Shown here piece after piece: positions 17,337-26,936 of a stretch of 64,000 bases of DNA. Every line of letters begins with the position of its first letter. Within the stretch, counting starts at the first letter, position 1. Origin of the DNA: Nocardioides sp. (GTDB taxonomy: Bacteria > Actinomycetota > Actinomycetes > Propionibacteriales > Nocardioidaceae). Under the pieces are notes generated by a model that worked only from the letters and a program-made list of their open reading frames with translations, was not told where the DNA came from and made no database searches. The position numbers were made by a program, and so were the translations under genes. Location of the stretch: NCBI RefSeq assembly GCF_030150155.1, contig NZ_JASLGR010000046.1, positions 37,744-101,743 on the forward strand, given 5' to 3'.

Positions 17337-18308
17337 ATGCCCTTCTCGCCTGTCGGCCGCGTGCTGGCCGTAGTGGCCCTTGTCGCCGCCACCCTTTCAT
17401 TGCACCAGTCGTCGAACGCCGACGACTGGTATGCAGGTATTCCGCTGAATGACGGGACTGTTAACGATGACTGGGTGTCCGCTGCGGGCGGGGGCATGGG
17501 GTATTCCAAGTTGGCAATGCAGTGGTTCCGGAGCCCGGCCGCCATGACTATCGCGCGGACGGTCACCTACAACACCAGTTCCGATCCTTTGGCTCAGGGC
17601 ACGTGGATTCATGCTCAGGCATACCTGGTCTCGCCGGGCGGCGCGCCGGGAAACTACGGCTACATGGCGCCGGTGACGGTCCGCAGTGTGGGTTTCGGCC
17701 TGATGCCGGTGGAGGCCACCCTCCAGATGAGCCAGCGACGAAAGGACGGATATCCACTTCCGCTGCTGGTGGATCTGAAGGGCGTCAACTATCAGGAACT
17801 CGTCAATGGGCAGTATCACAACACTGTTCATGTGATGGACCCTGTGGTCGTCGACGACTCGTTCAACGTGTCGATTCTTAGGGTGAAGATCGACGGGCAG
17901 GATGTCGGGCTGAAGCCGGGATGCCGCACCGTGACTCCCGCGCCGGTTCATCTCGTCGGCCCTGGACACACCATTGACACCCCACAGGCCGAGGCCCAGT
18001 GGTACGCAACCCATGACCCGAAGTCCTACTTCAACCCGCTCTACGGCGGCTATATGGCCGGGACGATCACGATTCCGGCGTTCAAGGGCTGCATCACCCG
18101 TACTGGTGACGACATCTCGGCCCTGATGACGAAGTCGGCCTCAGGGCCGGGCAACCCGATCGAGGCGCGGTCCTCCTGGCCCTGCCTCAACCCCGACCTC
18201 AAGCAGGGCGTCGTGGTCTGGCCTGTCGCTCCCGGGAAGAACACGCCGAAGAAGGCCGGGTGCGAGGGAGTCAAGGAAGACCCCTATCCCACCACCGCAC
18301 CTCAGTGA
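17337..18308 (+). CDS. Secreted protein of unknown function, paralog of the one at 33074
   Basis: A 323-residue secreted protein. Residues 1-29 form a signal peptide (VVALVAATLSLHQSSNA-DDW). Shared with the 33074 product are VRSVxFGxxPVExxLxxSQ in the middle and MxGxIxIPxFxGC followed by DDxSAxxTxxxSGxxNPxE near the C-terminus; three cysteines are near the end. I know no named domain. ATG 17337 follows GAGGGTGGT. The gene sits directly before the first mce operon on the same strand, 79 bases away and with a small hairpin between. Two operator-like sites precede it. An envelope or lipid-handling role is possible only by position. Confidence 0.7.
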   Translation: MPFSPVGRVLAVVALVAATLSLHQSSNADDWYAGIPLNDGTVNDDWVSAAGGGMGYSKLAMQWFRSPAAMTIARTVTYNTSSDPLAQGTWIHAQAYLVSPGGAPGNYGYMAPVTVRSVGFGLMPVEATLQMSQRRKDGYPLPLLVDLKGVNYQELVNGQYHNTVHVMDPVVVDDSFNVSILRVKIDGQDVGLKPGCRTVTPAPVHLVGPGHTIDTPQAEAQWYATHDPKSYFNPLYGGYMAGTITIPAFKGCITRTGDDISALMTKSASGPGNPIEARSSWPCLNPDLKQGVVVWPVAPGKNTPKKAGCEGVKEDPYPTTAPQ

Positions 18309-18318
18309 CAGCTGTCAC
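18305..18318. promoter_or_regulatory. Perfect palindrome with CRP-like core before mce operon 1
   Basis: GTGACAGCTGTCAC, a 14-bp perfect palindrome with the GTGA-N6-TCAC core. It overlaps the stop of the preceding gene and lies 70 bases before the GTG of the first mce gene. Confidence 0.4.
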
Positions 18319-18341
18319 CTCATCCACATCCCCATTCATCA

Positions 18342-18361
18342 CCTGCCCTGATTCGGGCAGG
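18342..18361 (+). terminator. Small hairpin between secreted-protein gene and mce operon 1
   Basis: Arms CCTGCCC (18342-18348) and GGGCAGG (18355-18361), six-base loop. It may end the upstream message or sit in the mce leader just before the ribosome site AAGGAGG (18375-18381). Confidence 0.5.
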
Positions 18362-18387
18362 GACCCCTGTGTCCAAGGAGGCCCATC

Positions 18388-20148
18388 GTGGGCGGTTCAG
18401 TCGAAGTGATCGGCATCAGCAAGACGTACGGACGCCAGAACATCTGGCACGACGTCACGCTGACCCTTCCCCCTGGGGAGATCACCGCCATGATGGGCCC
18501 GTCGGGCACCGGCAAGTCGGTGTTCCTCAAGTCCCTGATCGGGCTCACCCAGCCCGAGGAGGGCAAGATCCTGATCGACGGGGTCGACATCATCGGAGCG
18601 CGCGAGTCGCAGCGTCTGGAGATGCGCAAGAAGTTCGGCGTCCTCTTCCAGGACGGCGCCCTGTTCGGGTCGATGAACGTCTACGACAACGTTGCGTTCC
18701 CGCTGCGTGAGCACACCAAGCTCAAGGAGCACGAGGTTCACAAGGTCGTGATGGAGAAGCTCGACATGGTCGGGCTTGTCGGCCAGGAGCACAAGCTTCC
18801 CGGCGCGATCTCCGGCGGCATGAAGAAGCGTGCCGGCCTGGCGCGCTCGCTCGTCACCGACCCCGAGATCATCCTGATCGACGAGCCGGACTCCGGTCTG
18901 GACCCGGTGCGTACGTCCAACCTCGCCGACCTCCTGATGGAGGTCAATGCGGCCACCGACGCGACCATGCTGATCGTCACGCACAACATCGAGCTGGCCC
19001 GCACGCTGCCTGACAACCTCGGCATGCTGTACCGGCGCGAGCTGGTCATGTTCGGTCCGCGCGAGGAGTTCCTCCTCACCGACCACCCCGTGGTCGGCCA
19101 GTTCATGAGCGGCGACCCGGACGGGCCGATCGGGATGAGTGAGGAGGTCGACCACCGACGTGTCGACGTGATGACCGGAGCGATCGACGGCAAGGTCGTC
19201 GTCCGCGACGGCTACAGCCCCGCGCGCCCGATCGAGACCCTGCCGCGGCAGATCTCGCCGCGCTCCGGAGCGTTCCGGGCCAGTTACGACCGGCACCAGA
19301 CCCGGATGAGGACGGGCGCGTCGCATCTGTACGTCGCCGACGACGAGGAGTCTGACCGAGAGCGGTTCATCCCGACCCCCTCCCTCGCGGTCCGCGCCCT
19401 CGACTCGACCGGAAACCTCTTCGCCCTCGCGCTCGACACCCTCCGAGCGATGTTCAGGCGACCGTTCTCCGCAGGCGAGGCCCTCCAACAGTTCTGGTTC
19501 GTCGTCAGCGTCTCGTGGATCCCGGCGATGCTCATCTCGATCCCACTCGGCGCCGTCATCGCGCTCCAGCTCGGGACCCTGACCAAGCAGATCGGCGCTC
19601 AGTCCATGACGGGTGCCGCCAGCGTGCTCGCGGTCGTCCAACAGGCGGCCCCGATGGTCACCACCCTGGTCATCGCGGGCGCCGGTGGTGCAGCGATCTG
19701 CGCCGAGATCGGTTCCCGGACCATCCGCGACGAGGTCGACGCGATGAAGGTGATGGGGCTCGATCCGGTGCAACGACTGGTGGTGCCCCGCGTCATCGGC
19801 TGTGTCGGTGCTGCGGTCCTGCTCAACGGTCTGGTCTCCGTCGTCGGTGTGCTCGGCGGCTACTTCTTCAACGTCATCCTCCAGGGCGGAACGCCCGGCG
19901 CGTACCTCTCCAGCTTCACCGCACTCGCCCAGATCAACGACCTCTGGGTGGGGGAGATCAAGGCCGTGATCTTCGGCGTCCTCGCCGGCATCATCGCCTG
20001 CTACCGCGGCCTCAACACGGCGCCCGGTCCCAAGGGCGTGGGGGACTCCGTCAACCAGTCCGTCGTGATCACGTTCCTGATGCTCTTCTTCGTCAACTTC
20101 GTCCTCACCGCGTTGTATCTGACGCTGGTGCCCATGAAGGGGGCCTGA
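18388..20148 (+). CDS. Fused Mce ATPase-permease (MceG/MlaF + YrbEA)
   Basis: A 586-residue fusion that powers and starts the first Mce importer. Residues 5-265 are an MlaF/MceG-type ABC ATPase: Walker A GPSGTGKS (37-44), signature ISGGMKKRAGLARSL, Walker B IILIDEPDSGLD and the switch histidine in IVTHN. A polar linker of about 80 residues follows. Residues 345-586 are an MlaE/YrbE permease with about five membrane segments and the family patterns GAGGAAICAEIGSRTIRDE and EVDAMKVMGLDP. In mycobacteria these two functions are separate genes. GTG 18388 has a strong AAGGAGG site. All following mce genes overlap or nearly touch. Confidence 0.9.
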   Translation: MGGSVEVIGISKTYGRQNIWHDVTLTLPPGEITAMMGPSGTGKSVFLKSLIGLTQPEEGKILIDGVDIIGARESQRLEMRKKFGVLFQDGALFGSMNVYDNVAFPLREHTKLKEHEVHKVVMEKLDMVGLVGQEHKLPGAISGGMKKRAGLARSLVTDPEIILIDEPDSGLDPVRTSNLADLLMEVNAATDATMLIVTHNIELARTLPDNLGMLYRRELVMFGPREEFLLTDHPVVGQFMSGDPDGPIGMSEEVDHRRVDVMTGAIDGKVVVRDGYSPARPIETLPRQISPRSGAFRASYDRHQTRMRTGASHLYVADDEESDRERFIPTPSLAVRALDSTGNLFALALDTLRAMFRRPFSAGEALQQFWFVVSVSWIPAMLISIPLGAVIALQLGTLTKQIGAQSMTGAASVLAVVQQAAPMVTTLVIAGAGGAAICAEIGSRTIRDEVDAMKVMGLDPVQRLVVPRVIGCVGAAVLLNGLVSVVGVLGGYFFNVILQGGTPGAYLSSFTALAQINDLWVGEIKAVIFGVLAGIIACYRGLNTAPGPKGVGDSVNQSVVITFLMLFFVNFVLTALYLTLVPMKGA

Positions 20149-20149
20149 C

Positions 20150-21037
20150 ATGGCCGATACCCCGACCTACCCACGTCCGACCTTCGCCCCCGAGTTCCCG
20201 GTCAAGGCACTCGGCACCCCGAAGGCCTGGCTCCGCAGCGTAGGCAAGAGCCTGACCGGCCTCGGCGAGGGCTTCCGGTTCTACCTCGAAGTCCTCGCCG
20301 ACATCCCGCGGACCCTCCGCCGCTATCCGAAGGAGGTGCTGCGGCTGCTGTCCGAGGTGAGCTTCGGCTCCGGCGCGCTGGCCGTCATCGGCGGCACCGT
20401 CGGCGTCATGCTCGGCCTGACCCTCTCCGTCGGCTTCGTCGTCGGCATGCAGGGCTACGCCGCCCTCGACCAGATCGGTGCCTCGGCGCTGAACGGGTTC
20501 ATCTCGGCGTACTTCAACACGCGTGAGGTCGCCCCGATGGTCGCGGCGCTGGCGTTGTCGGCCACCGTCGGCGCCGGCTTCACCGCCCAGCTCGGCGCGA
20601 TGCGGATCAACGAGGAGGTCGACGCCCTGCGGGCGATGGCCGTCGCCCCGATGCCGTACCTGATCACCACCCGCGTGATCGCCGGCTTCATCGCGATCAT
20701 CCCGCTCTACGTGATCGGCCTGTTGACGTCGTACGCCGGAGCTCGGCTCATGACCGTGTTCGTCTACGGGCAGTCGGCCGGCACGTACGACCACTACTTC
20801 AACCTGTTCCTGCCGCCGATCGACATCTTCCTGTCGTTCCTCAAGGTCCTGATCTTCTCCGTGATGATCATCCTGGTGCACTGCCGGATGGGCTACGAGG
20901 CCAAGGGTGGCCCGGCCGGCGTCGGCGTCGCCGTCGGACGGGCGGTACGCCGGAGCCTGGTCTCCGTCGCCGTCCTCGACCTGATCCTCTCGATGGCGCT
21001 GTGGGGTGCCGTCACCACCGTCAGGATCGCCGGATGA
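20150..21037 (+). CDS. yrbEB: Mce permease YrbEB
   Basis: The second permease of Mce operon 1, 295 residues, MlaE family, inner membrane. Typical patterns are LSEVSFGSGALAVIGGTVGV, GAGFTAQLGAMRINEEVDAL (the conserved EVDAL loop that contacts the ATPase) and IIPLYVIGLLTSYAGAR. It should pair with the permease half of the upstream fusion to form the transport core that feeds on the MceA-F assembly. ATG 20150 begins one base after the previous stop. Confidence 0.9.
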   Translation: MADTPTYPRPTFAPEFPVKALGTPKAWLRSVGKSLTGLGEGFRFYLEVLADIPRTLRRYPKEVLRLLSEVSFGSGALAVIGGTVGVMLGLTLSVGFVVGMQGYAALDQIGASALNGFISAYFNTREVAPMVAALALSATVGAGFTAQLGAMRINEEVDALRAMAVAPMPYLITTRVIAGFIAIIPLYVIGLLTSYAGARLMTVFVYGQSAGTYDHYFNLFLPPIDIFLSFLKVLIFSVMIILVHCRMGYEAKGGPAGVGVAVGRAVRRSLVSVAVLDLILSMALWGAVTTVRIAG

Positions 21038-22404
21038 AGGCCGGCGCGCTCCGCGACGCCGTTCTCGGCCTGCTCTCGCTCGCGCTGATCGTCGGCGGTC
21101 TGGCTGTCGCGTACCTCTCCTACAACCGGGTGCTCATCCCGCACGACGACATCACCCTGCGCACCGACGTCGTCGGCAACGCCCTCCAGGTCGGCTCCGA
21201 CGTCAAGTTCCACGGCGTCCCCGTCGGGCAGATCTCCAAGATCACGTCCACCGCCGAAGGCGCCGACCTGACGCTGGCGATCGACCCGTCCACCATGAAG
21301 CTGCTGCCGGAGAACGTGGTCGCCCGACTCCTGCCCAAGACGATGTTCGGTGAGCGGTACGTCGCCCTCACCGAGCCCAGCGTCGGTACGACCACCGCGG
21401 TGCTGCACGCGGGGGACGTGATCCATCAGGACGCCTCGGCCGAGGCCGCCGAGCTCCAGCAGGTCTTCGATGCCCTGCTCCCGGTGCTCAAGGCGATCCA
21501 GCCGGAGAAGCTGTCGGCGATGCTCGGCGAGTTCGCGATCATGCTGCACGGCAACGGCGCCAAGATCGGCGACGCGATGGTCGCCTGGTCGCACTACATG
21601 AAGAAGATGAACCCCAAGGTCCCGCAGATGACGCAGGACTTCGCCGACCTCGCGACGGTGGCCAACAGCTGGGACATCGCGGCGCCGGACCTGGTCGACG
21701 CCCTCTCCACGATGACGACCAGCTCCAAGCTGCTGGTCGACGAGCAGACCAACCTTCGCAACGTCTACGCCAGCGTGATCGGCTCCGCTGACAGCGCCCG
21801 GCACTGGTTCGACGTCAACAGCACCACCATGATCGTGCTGTCGAAGGCCAGTCGCGCCGCACTACGTGCCTCGTCGCCGTACGCCGCGGAGTTCCCCTGC
21901 CTGTTCAAGGCCGTCGCCAACATGAAGACGACGATGGACACCGCCTTGGGCAAGGGCACCAACCAGCCTGGTCTGCACGCCGTCCTCAAGGTGATCCCCG
22001 CCGGGGAGAAGTACGTGGCCGGCAAGGACGACGTCAGGTACACCAAGGGCACGCCCAAGCCGCGCTGCCCGTACGTCACCGGTCACGTCGGTACGACAGC
22101 AGTCGACCGGACTGTCACGACCGGCAGCGGGACGAGTGTGGCCGAGTGGCCGGAGGCCGCCAGCACCGACATCAAGGCTGCGACGGACGACACCCCGGCG
22201 ACGATCGCACCACCGCCGGGCACCACCGCCCAGTCCTATCTCTACGCCATGAGCGGACTCGGTGAGGCGAACTCACCCGCCGAGAACCAGTGGATCGCCG
22301 AGCTCGTCGGGCCCACGCAGGGGATCGCGCCGTCGGCGTACCCGGCCTGGAACAGCCTGCTGCTCGGTCCGACCCTGCGCAACACGAAGGTGGAACTGCG
22401 ATGA
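21034..22404 (+). CDS. mceA: Mce family protein A, operon 1
   Basis: A 456-residue MceA-type protein: one N-terminal membrane segment (about 8-27), an MCE domain (about 38-115, with VGSDVKFHGVPVGQISKI and LLPKTMFGERYVAL), then a long helical part and a C-terminus rich in Thr/Ser. The six Mce proteins form a hexameric tube that shields lipids between the outer layer and the permease. ATG 21034 overlaps the previous stop by ATGA; this start is preferred over upstream ones that would overlap the permease gene more. Confidence 0.9.
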   Translation: MKAGALRDAVLGLLSLALIVGGLAVAYLSYNRVLIPHDDITLRTDVVGNALQVGSDVKFHGVPVGQISKITSTAEGADLTLAIDPSTMKLLPENVVARLLPKTMFGERYVALTEPSVGTTTAVLHAGDVIHQDASAEAAELQQVFDALLPVLKAIQPEKLSAMLGEFAIMLHGNGAKIGDAMVAWSHYMKKMNPKVPQMTQDFADLATVANSWDIAAPDLVDALSTMTTSSKLLVDEQTNLRNVYASVIGSADSARHWFDVNSTTMIVLSKASRAALRASSPYAAEFPCLFKAVANMKTTMDTALGKGTNQPGLHAVLKVIPAGEKYVAGKDDVRYTKGTPKPRCPYVTGHVGTTAVDRTVTTGSGTSVAEWPEAASTDIKAATDDTPATIAPPPGTTAQSYLYAMSGLGEANSPAENQWIAELVGPTQGIAPSAYPAWNSLLLGPTLRNTKVELR

Positions 22405-23492
22405 GTCGCGACGTGAACCACGGCTCCCTCTGGGTCGTGGGCATCAAGAGCATCATCTTCACGATCGTCACGGTGTTCGCCACCGCGATGCTCGCGTCGA
22501 CGATCATGAACAGCAGTGAGGGTCAGACCACGACGTACACCGCCGTCTTCAACGACGTCACCAGCGTCAACAAGGGTGACGAGGTCCGGGTCGCCGGGGT
22601 CAAGGTCGGCAGCGTCGACAAGATCGCGATCACCGACAAGCGCCTGGCGACGGTCACGTTCCGGGTGCGCAAGGGGGTGCGGATCAGCGCCGATTCGGTC
22701 GTGCAGATCAAGTTCCGCAACCTGGTCGGACAGCGCTACCTGTCCATCCAGGAGCCCGACACCAGCAGCACCAGCGGCAGCTCCGTGGTGCCCGCCAGCA
22801 CGTCCGACGCGGTCCCGGTCGCCTCGACGGCGGTCAAGACCGGCACCACGTTCGACCTCGAGCACACCCGCGGTGCGCTCGATCTGACCGTGCTGTTCAA
22901 CGGTTTCAGGCCGCTGTTGCGGATGCTCAACCCCGACGACGTCAACAACCTGAGCGCCCAGATCGTCGCGGTGTTCCAGGGGGAGGACGCCACCGTGGAC
23001 GGCCTGCTCAAGTCGACGGCCAGCCTCACCACCACGCTCGCCCAGAAGGACCAGGTGATCGGTGAGCTGATTACCAGCCTGTCCAGCGTGCTCCAGTCCA
23101 TCAACGAGCGGTCGGGGCAGCTCGACACCACCCTTGTCACGATGCAGCAGCTGGTCTCGGGGCTCTCCTCGGACCGGGCCGCGATCGGTAGCTCTCTGGC
23201 CGGGATGGGGGAGCTCACTACTCGCGTCTCCACCCTGGTGGAGGGCACCCGCGAGCCGCTCAGACAGTCCATCCAGCACATCGGCGTCCTCGCCGACACG
23301 CTCAACCACAACAGCGACAAGGTGCAGCAGTTCCTGACCAACCTGCCGGTCAAGCTCAACGCGATCGGTCGGACCGCGAGCTACGGCTCCTGGCTGAACA
23401 CGTACCTGTGCTCGATGAACGGACGCATCCCGATCCCCGAGGGCTACATGGGGTCGATCGGTGCTGTCCCGCTGGCAGAAAGGTGCCGCTGA
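22401..23492 (+). CDS. mceB: Mce family protein B, operon 1
   Basis: A 363-residue MceB-type protein with one membrane segment (about 13-35), MCE domain (KGDEVRVAGVKVGSVDKI and QIKFRNLVGQRYLSI), a helical needle region and a C-terminal cysteine pair (CSMNGRIPIPEGYMG ... AERCR) that is also present in the operon 2 copy. It overlaps mceA by ATGA and mceC by TGATG, so the six genes are translated as a coupled series. Confidence 0.9.
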   Translation: MSRDVNHGSLWVVGIKSIIFTIVTVFATAMLASTIMNSSEGQTTTYTAVFNDVTSVNKGDEVRVAGVKVGSVDKIAITDKRLATVTFRVRKGVRISADSVVQIKFRNLVGQRYLSIQEPDTSSTSGSSVVPASTSDAVPVASTAVKTGTTFDLEHTRGALDLTVLFNGFRPLLRMLNPDDVNNLSAQIVAVFQGEDATVDGLLKSTASLTTTLAQKDQVIGELITSLSSVLQSINERSGQLDTTLVTMQQLVSGLSSDRAAIGSSLAGMGELTTRVSTLVEGTREPLRQSIQHIGVLADTLNHNSDKVQQFLTNLPVKLNAIGRTASYGSWLNTYLCSMNGRIPIPEGYMGSIGAVPLAERCR

Positions 23493-24505
23493 TGTCTCGC
23501 TTCGCCCGTTCCTTCGCCGAGCGCAACCGTGTCCTGATCGCGATCGTCGGTCTGTGCATCATGGCGGTCGCCTTCTACGGCGCGATGAACATGTCCTCCC
23601 TGCCGGTCCTCGGTGCCGGCCCTGAGCACGAGGCGATCTTCGCCGAGGCCGGCGGCCTCAAGGCCGGCAACGAGGTCAGGGTCGCCGGAGTCCGCGTCGG
23701 CGAGGTCACCTCGGTCAAGCTCGACGGCAAGGCGGTTCGGGTCACGTTCCAGGCCAAGGGCGTCCACCTCACCGATGCCACCACGGCCGCGATCAAGGTG
23801 AAGACGATGCTCGGCCAGAAGTACGTCGCCATCGATCCGCTCGGCTCGGGCACCCTGCACGGTCCGATCCCGTTGTCGCGCACCACCACGCCGTACGACG
23901 TCAACGCGGCCGTCTCGGACTTCACCTCCACCCTGACCAAGATCGACACCCAGCAGATGGAGGCCAGCTTCAACGCCCTGTCCGCTGCGTTCAAGGACAC
24001 CCCCGAGTCCGTCCGGAAGATGGTCAGTGGCCTCACCGACCTCTCCCGCACCATCTCCGGGCGCGACGACGACCTGTCGAAGCTGATGGAGGCGACCAAG
24101 GGGGTCAGCGGCACCCTCGCGGACCGCAACCAGGAGCTCGCCAAGCTGATCACCGACGGCTCCGACCTACTCGGGGAACTGCAGACCCGGCGTGACGCCG
24201 TGCACGACATGTGGCTCGGCACCAAGAACCTCGGCACCCAGCTGAGCGGACTGGCGCAGGACAACGAGAAGACCCTGCGGCCCGCGCTGGCCAAGCTCGA
24301 CAAGGTCTCGGACCTGCTGAACAAGAACCAGAAGAACCTCGACAAGGCGCTGTCCCAGCTCGGGCCGTACTACAAGGTGCTCGGTGCCACCACCGGCAAC
24401 GGCCGCTGGGTCGACGCCTACCTGTGCGGACTCTTCAACGACGACGGCACCCCGCACCTCGACAACTCCGTCGTCCGTAACTGCCACCCCGGAGGTGTCC
24501 AGTGA
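23492..24505 (+). CDS. mceC: Mce family protein C, operon 1
   Basis: A 337-residue MceC-type protein. It has a charged start (SRFARSFAERNR), a membrane segment (about 14-33), an MCE domain (AGNEVRVAGVRVGEVTSV and IKVKTMLGQKYVAI), a coiled helical region and a C-terminal cysteine pair (YLCGLF ... RNCHPGG) shared with its operon 2 counterpart. ATG 23492 shares one base with the previous stop. Confidence 0.9.
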   Translation: MSRFARSFAERNRVLIAIVGLCIMAVAFYGAMNMSSLPVLGAGPEHEAIFAEAGGLKAGNEVRVAGVRVGEVTSVKLDGKAVRVTFQAKGVHLTDATTAAIKVKTMLGQKYVAIDPLGSGTLHGPIPLSRTTTPYDVNAAVSDFTSTLTKIDTQQMEASFNALSAAFKDTPESVRKMVSGLTDLSRTISGRDDDLSKLMEATKGVSGTLADRNQELAKLITDGSDLLGELQTRRDAVHDMWLGTKNLGTQLSGLAQDNEKTLRPALAKLDKVSDLLNKNQKNLDKALSQLGPYYKVLGATTGNGRWVDAYLCGLFNDDGTPHLDNSVVRNCHPGGVQ

Positions 24506-25554
24506 GTGCCACCCTCAGCCGCCGCGTGATCACCACCCTGGTGATCCTGATGGTGATCGCCGCAGCCTTCGGGATCCGGGAGCTGCTCAAGACCAAGCCG
24601 ATCACGCTGACGGCGTACTTCGACTCCACAGTCGGCCTCTACGCAGGCTCCGACGTCCAGGTCCTCGGAGTCCCGGTCGGCAAGGTGACTCACGTCGAGG
24701 CCAACGGCGGCAACGTCAAGGTCACGATGAACCTCGACCCCAGCCAGCCGGTCGCCGCCGACACCAAGGCCGTGATCATCGCTCCGACGATGGTCAGCGA
24801 CCGGTTCGTCCAGCTCACGGATCCGTGGGCCCAGGGCGACGGTGACCAGCTCAAGAGCGGTGCCGTGATCAACCAGGACCGTACGGCGGTCCCGGTCGAG
24901 ATCGACGACCTCTACAGCGGTCTGACCGAGATGGCTGACGCGATGGGGCCGAACGGAGCCAACAAGAACGGCGCGCTGTCGAACCTGCTCAAGGTCGCCG
25001 CCGCCAACATGAAGGGCGAGGGCAGCAACCTCAACCAGATGGTCGGGGAGTTCGGGAAGGCCAGCGCCACGCTGTCCAACATCGACGACAACTTCTTCGG
25101 CACCCTCGACAACCTCAACACCCTCAACACGATGCTCGTCGACAACGACGCCGCCGTGGCGAAGGTGAACCGCCAGTTCGCCGACGTCGCCGGGTACCTC
25201 GCCGATGACAAGGACGACATGAGTGCCGCCGCGAAGAACCTCTCCGGCGCGATGGCGGTTCTGGACGGCTTCCTGCGGGACAACCAGGGGGCGCTCGCGA
25301 CCAGCCTGGAGAAGCTCATGCCCACGGTGAAGACGCTGCGGCGCCAGCAGAAGTCGCTCGACGAGACGGTGAAGATCGCCCCGCTGCTGCTGCACAACCT
25401 GCGTGACTCCTACAACGAGAAGTACAACGTGATCGGCGGCCGCGGCAACGTCAACGAGGTCACCATCTGGGCCGACTCCGGCCTGACCGCCCGCACCTCC
25501 GCCTCCTCCCCGCCGACCATGTTGGACGGCGCCAGCTCGAAGGGCACCCGATGA
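24502..25554 (+). CDS. mceD: Mce family protein D, operon 1
   Basis: A 350-residue MceD-type protein with a membrane segment (about 8-26), MCE domain (LYAGSDVQVLGVPVGKVTHV and IIAPTMVSDRFVQL) and a long helical region. The APTMVSDRxVQL form of the second MCE strand is typical of MceD. GTG 24502 overlaps the previous stop (GTGA). Confidence 0.9.
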   Translation: MSATLSRRVITTLVILMVIAAAFGIRELLKTKPITLTAYFDSTVGLYAGSDVQVLGVPVGKVTHVEANGGNVKVTMNLDPSQPVAADTKAVIIAPTMVSDRFVQLTDPWAQGDGDQLKSGAVINQDRTAVPVEIDDLYSGLTEMADAMGPNGANKNGALSNLLKVAAANMKGEGSNLNQMVGEFGKASATLSNIDDNFFGTLDNLNTLNTMLVDNDAAVAKVNRQFADVAGYLADDKDDMSAAAKNLSGAMAVLDGFLRDNQGALATSLEKLMPTVKTLRRQQKSLDETVKIAPLLLHNLRDSYNEKYNVIGGRGNVNEVTIWADSGLTARTSASSPPTMLDGASSKGTR

Positions 25555-26936
25555 AGACCCGCACGGCACGACCGCGACGCCTGACGTTCGCCGTCGCCGC
25601 TCTCGCCGCCGGACTCGGCATGACCGTCTCGGGCTGCGGGGTCGGGCTGGACCTCTACAACACCACGCTGCCCGGCGGGGCCAACGTCGGCTCCCACCCG
25701 GTGACCCTCAGCGCCGACTTCACCGACGCCGTCGACCTGGTGCCGCAGAGCAGCGTCAAGGTCGACAACATCGCGGTGGGGCGGGTCGAGAAGATCACCC
25801 TGAACCCCGACTCGCGCAGCGCCCACGTCACCCTGCTGGTCCGCCGTGACGTCGTACTGCCGGTGGGGACGAAGGCGCGGCTGCAGCAGACGTCGCTGCT
25901 GGGGGAGAAGTACGTCGCCCTGATCCGCCCCGCCACCTCGTCCACCACCGCGACGACGGCGGTGCTCCAGTCGGGGGCGAACATCCCGATCGGCGACACC
26001 AGCCAGATCGCCGAGGTCGAGCAGGTCCTCGGGGCGCTCTCGCTCGTGGTCAACGGTGGCGGGATCGGGCAGCTCCAGGACATCTCCCGCGAGCTGCAGA
26101 AGATCTCCGACGGTCGCCCCGAGGAGATCAAGGGCTTCCTGTCGAACATGCAGGTCTTCGTCAGCGGACTCAACAACCGCAAGGAGGCGATCACCGGCGC
26201 GCTCGATGCCGTCGCGAAGCTCTCCACCACCCTCGACAAGGACAAGAGCAAGATCACCACCGCGCTCGAGGGCCTGAGCCCGGGCATGAAGGTGCTCGTC
26301 GACCAGCGCACCCAGCTGGTCGCCATGCTCAAGGCGCTGGACCAGCTCAGCACCGTCAGCGTGAAGACCCTCAAGGCCTCTCAGCAGGACATGGTCGAGG
26401 ACATGAAGCTCCTCGAGCCGATCCTGCGCAAGCTCGCCGACTCGGGGGAGGCACTGCCGAACTCGCTGGAGCTGCTGCTGACCTACCCGTTCCCCGACTC
26501 CGTGCTGGGAGCGATCAAGGGCGACTACTTCAACGTCTTCGCGACGGCGAACTACACCTCCCTGCCGGCGAGCTGCACCGGGTTCGGGTGTGCGTGGCCG
26601 CAGATGGAGGACACGGGGAACAACCCGGTTCAGGACCATTCCTGCGCAGCTCGCGGCGATTGCCCCGCTCCGGGTGCCGCAGTGACCCGGAAGCCCGTCG
26701 GTGAGTTGTCATCGAGCGCCTCTGCGAGCAGCGGATCGTCCTCTGGCACCACCGCCCCAGGTGCGACGAAACCCTCAGCCAGCGGTGGATCTGCCTCAGG
26801 CACGGCGAGCGCCTCCACCTCGGGCTCCCCGTCCCCGAGCCTGCTGCCCCCGACCGACTCGGCGTTGCCCGGCGTGCCCGAGAAGTCGGTCCAGGTCCCG
26901 ACCTCGTCCGCCTCGGCTGAGACCAAGGAGCCCTGA
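25551..26936 (+). CDS. mceE: Mce family lipoprotein E, operon 1
   Basis: A 461-residue MceE (LprN-type) protein. It has a lipoprotein signal with lipobox VSGC (Cys29), an MCE domain (LVPQSSVKVDNIAVGRVEKI and QTSLLGEKYVALI), a helical part, and a long C-terminal tail rich in Ser, Thr, Ala and Pro (about 380-461). The operon 2 counterpart keeps the tail but lacks the lipobox. ATG 25551 overlaps mceD by ATGA. Confidence 0.9.
   Translation: MKTRTARPRRLTFAVAALAAGLGMTVSGCGVGLDLYNTTLPGGANVGSHPVTLSADFTDAVDLVPQSSVKVDNIAVGRVEKITLNPDSRSAHVTLLVRRDVVLPVGTKARLQQTSLLGEKYVALIRPATSSTTATTAVLQSGANIPIGDTSQIAEVEQVLGALSLVVNGGGIGQLQDISRELQKISDGRPEEIKGFLSNMQVFVSGLNNRKEAITGALDAVAKLSTTLDKDKSKITTALEGLSPGMKVLVDQRTQLVAMLKALDQLSTVSVKTLKASQQDMVEDMKLLEPILRKLADSGEALPNSLELLLTYPFPDSVLGAIKGDYFNVFATANYTSLPASCTGFGCAWPQMEDTGNNPVQDHSCAARGDCPAPGAAVTRKPVGELSSSASASSGSSSGTTAPGATKPSASGGSASGTASASTSGSPSPSLLPPTDSALPGVPEKSVQVPTSSASAETKEP

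Noticed and set aside
18397..20151. Long open frame on the minus strand, antisense to the fused ATPase-permease gene
   Set aside because: Codon composition mirrors the high-GC sense gene; the product is low-complexity (His/Asp/Arg-rich) with no domain. The same applies to the frames at 45311-47182 (+) and 48789-50966 (-).
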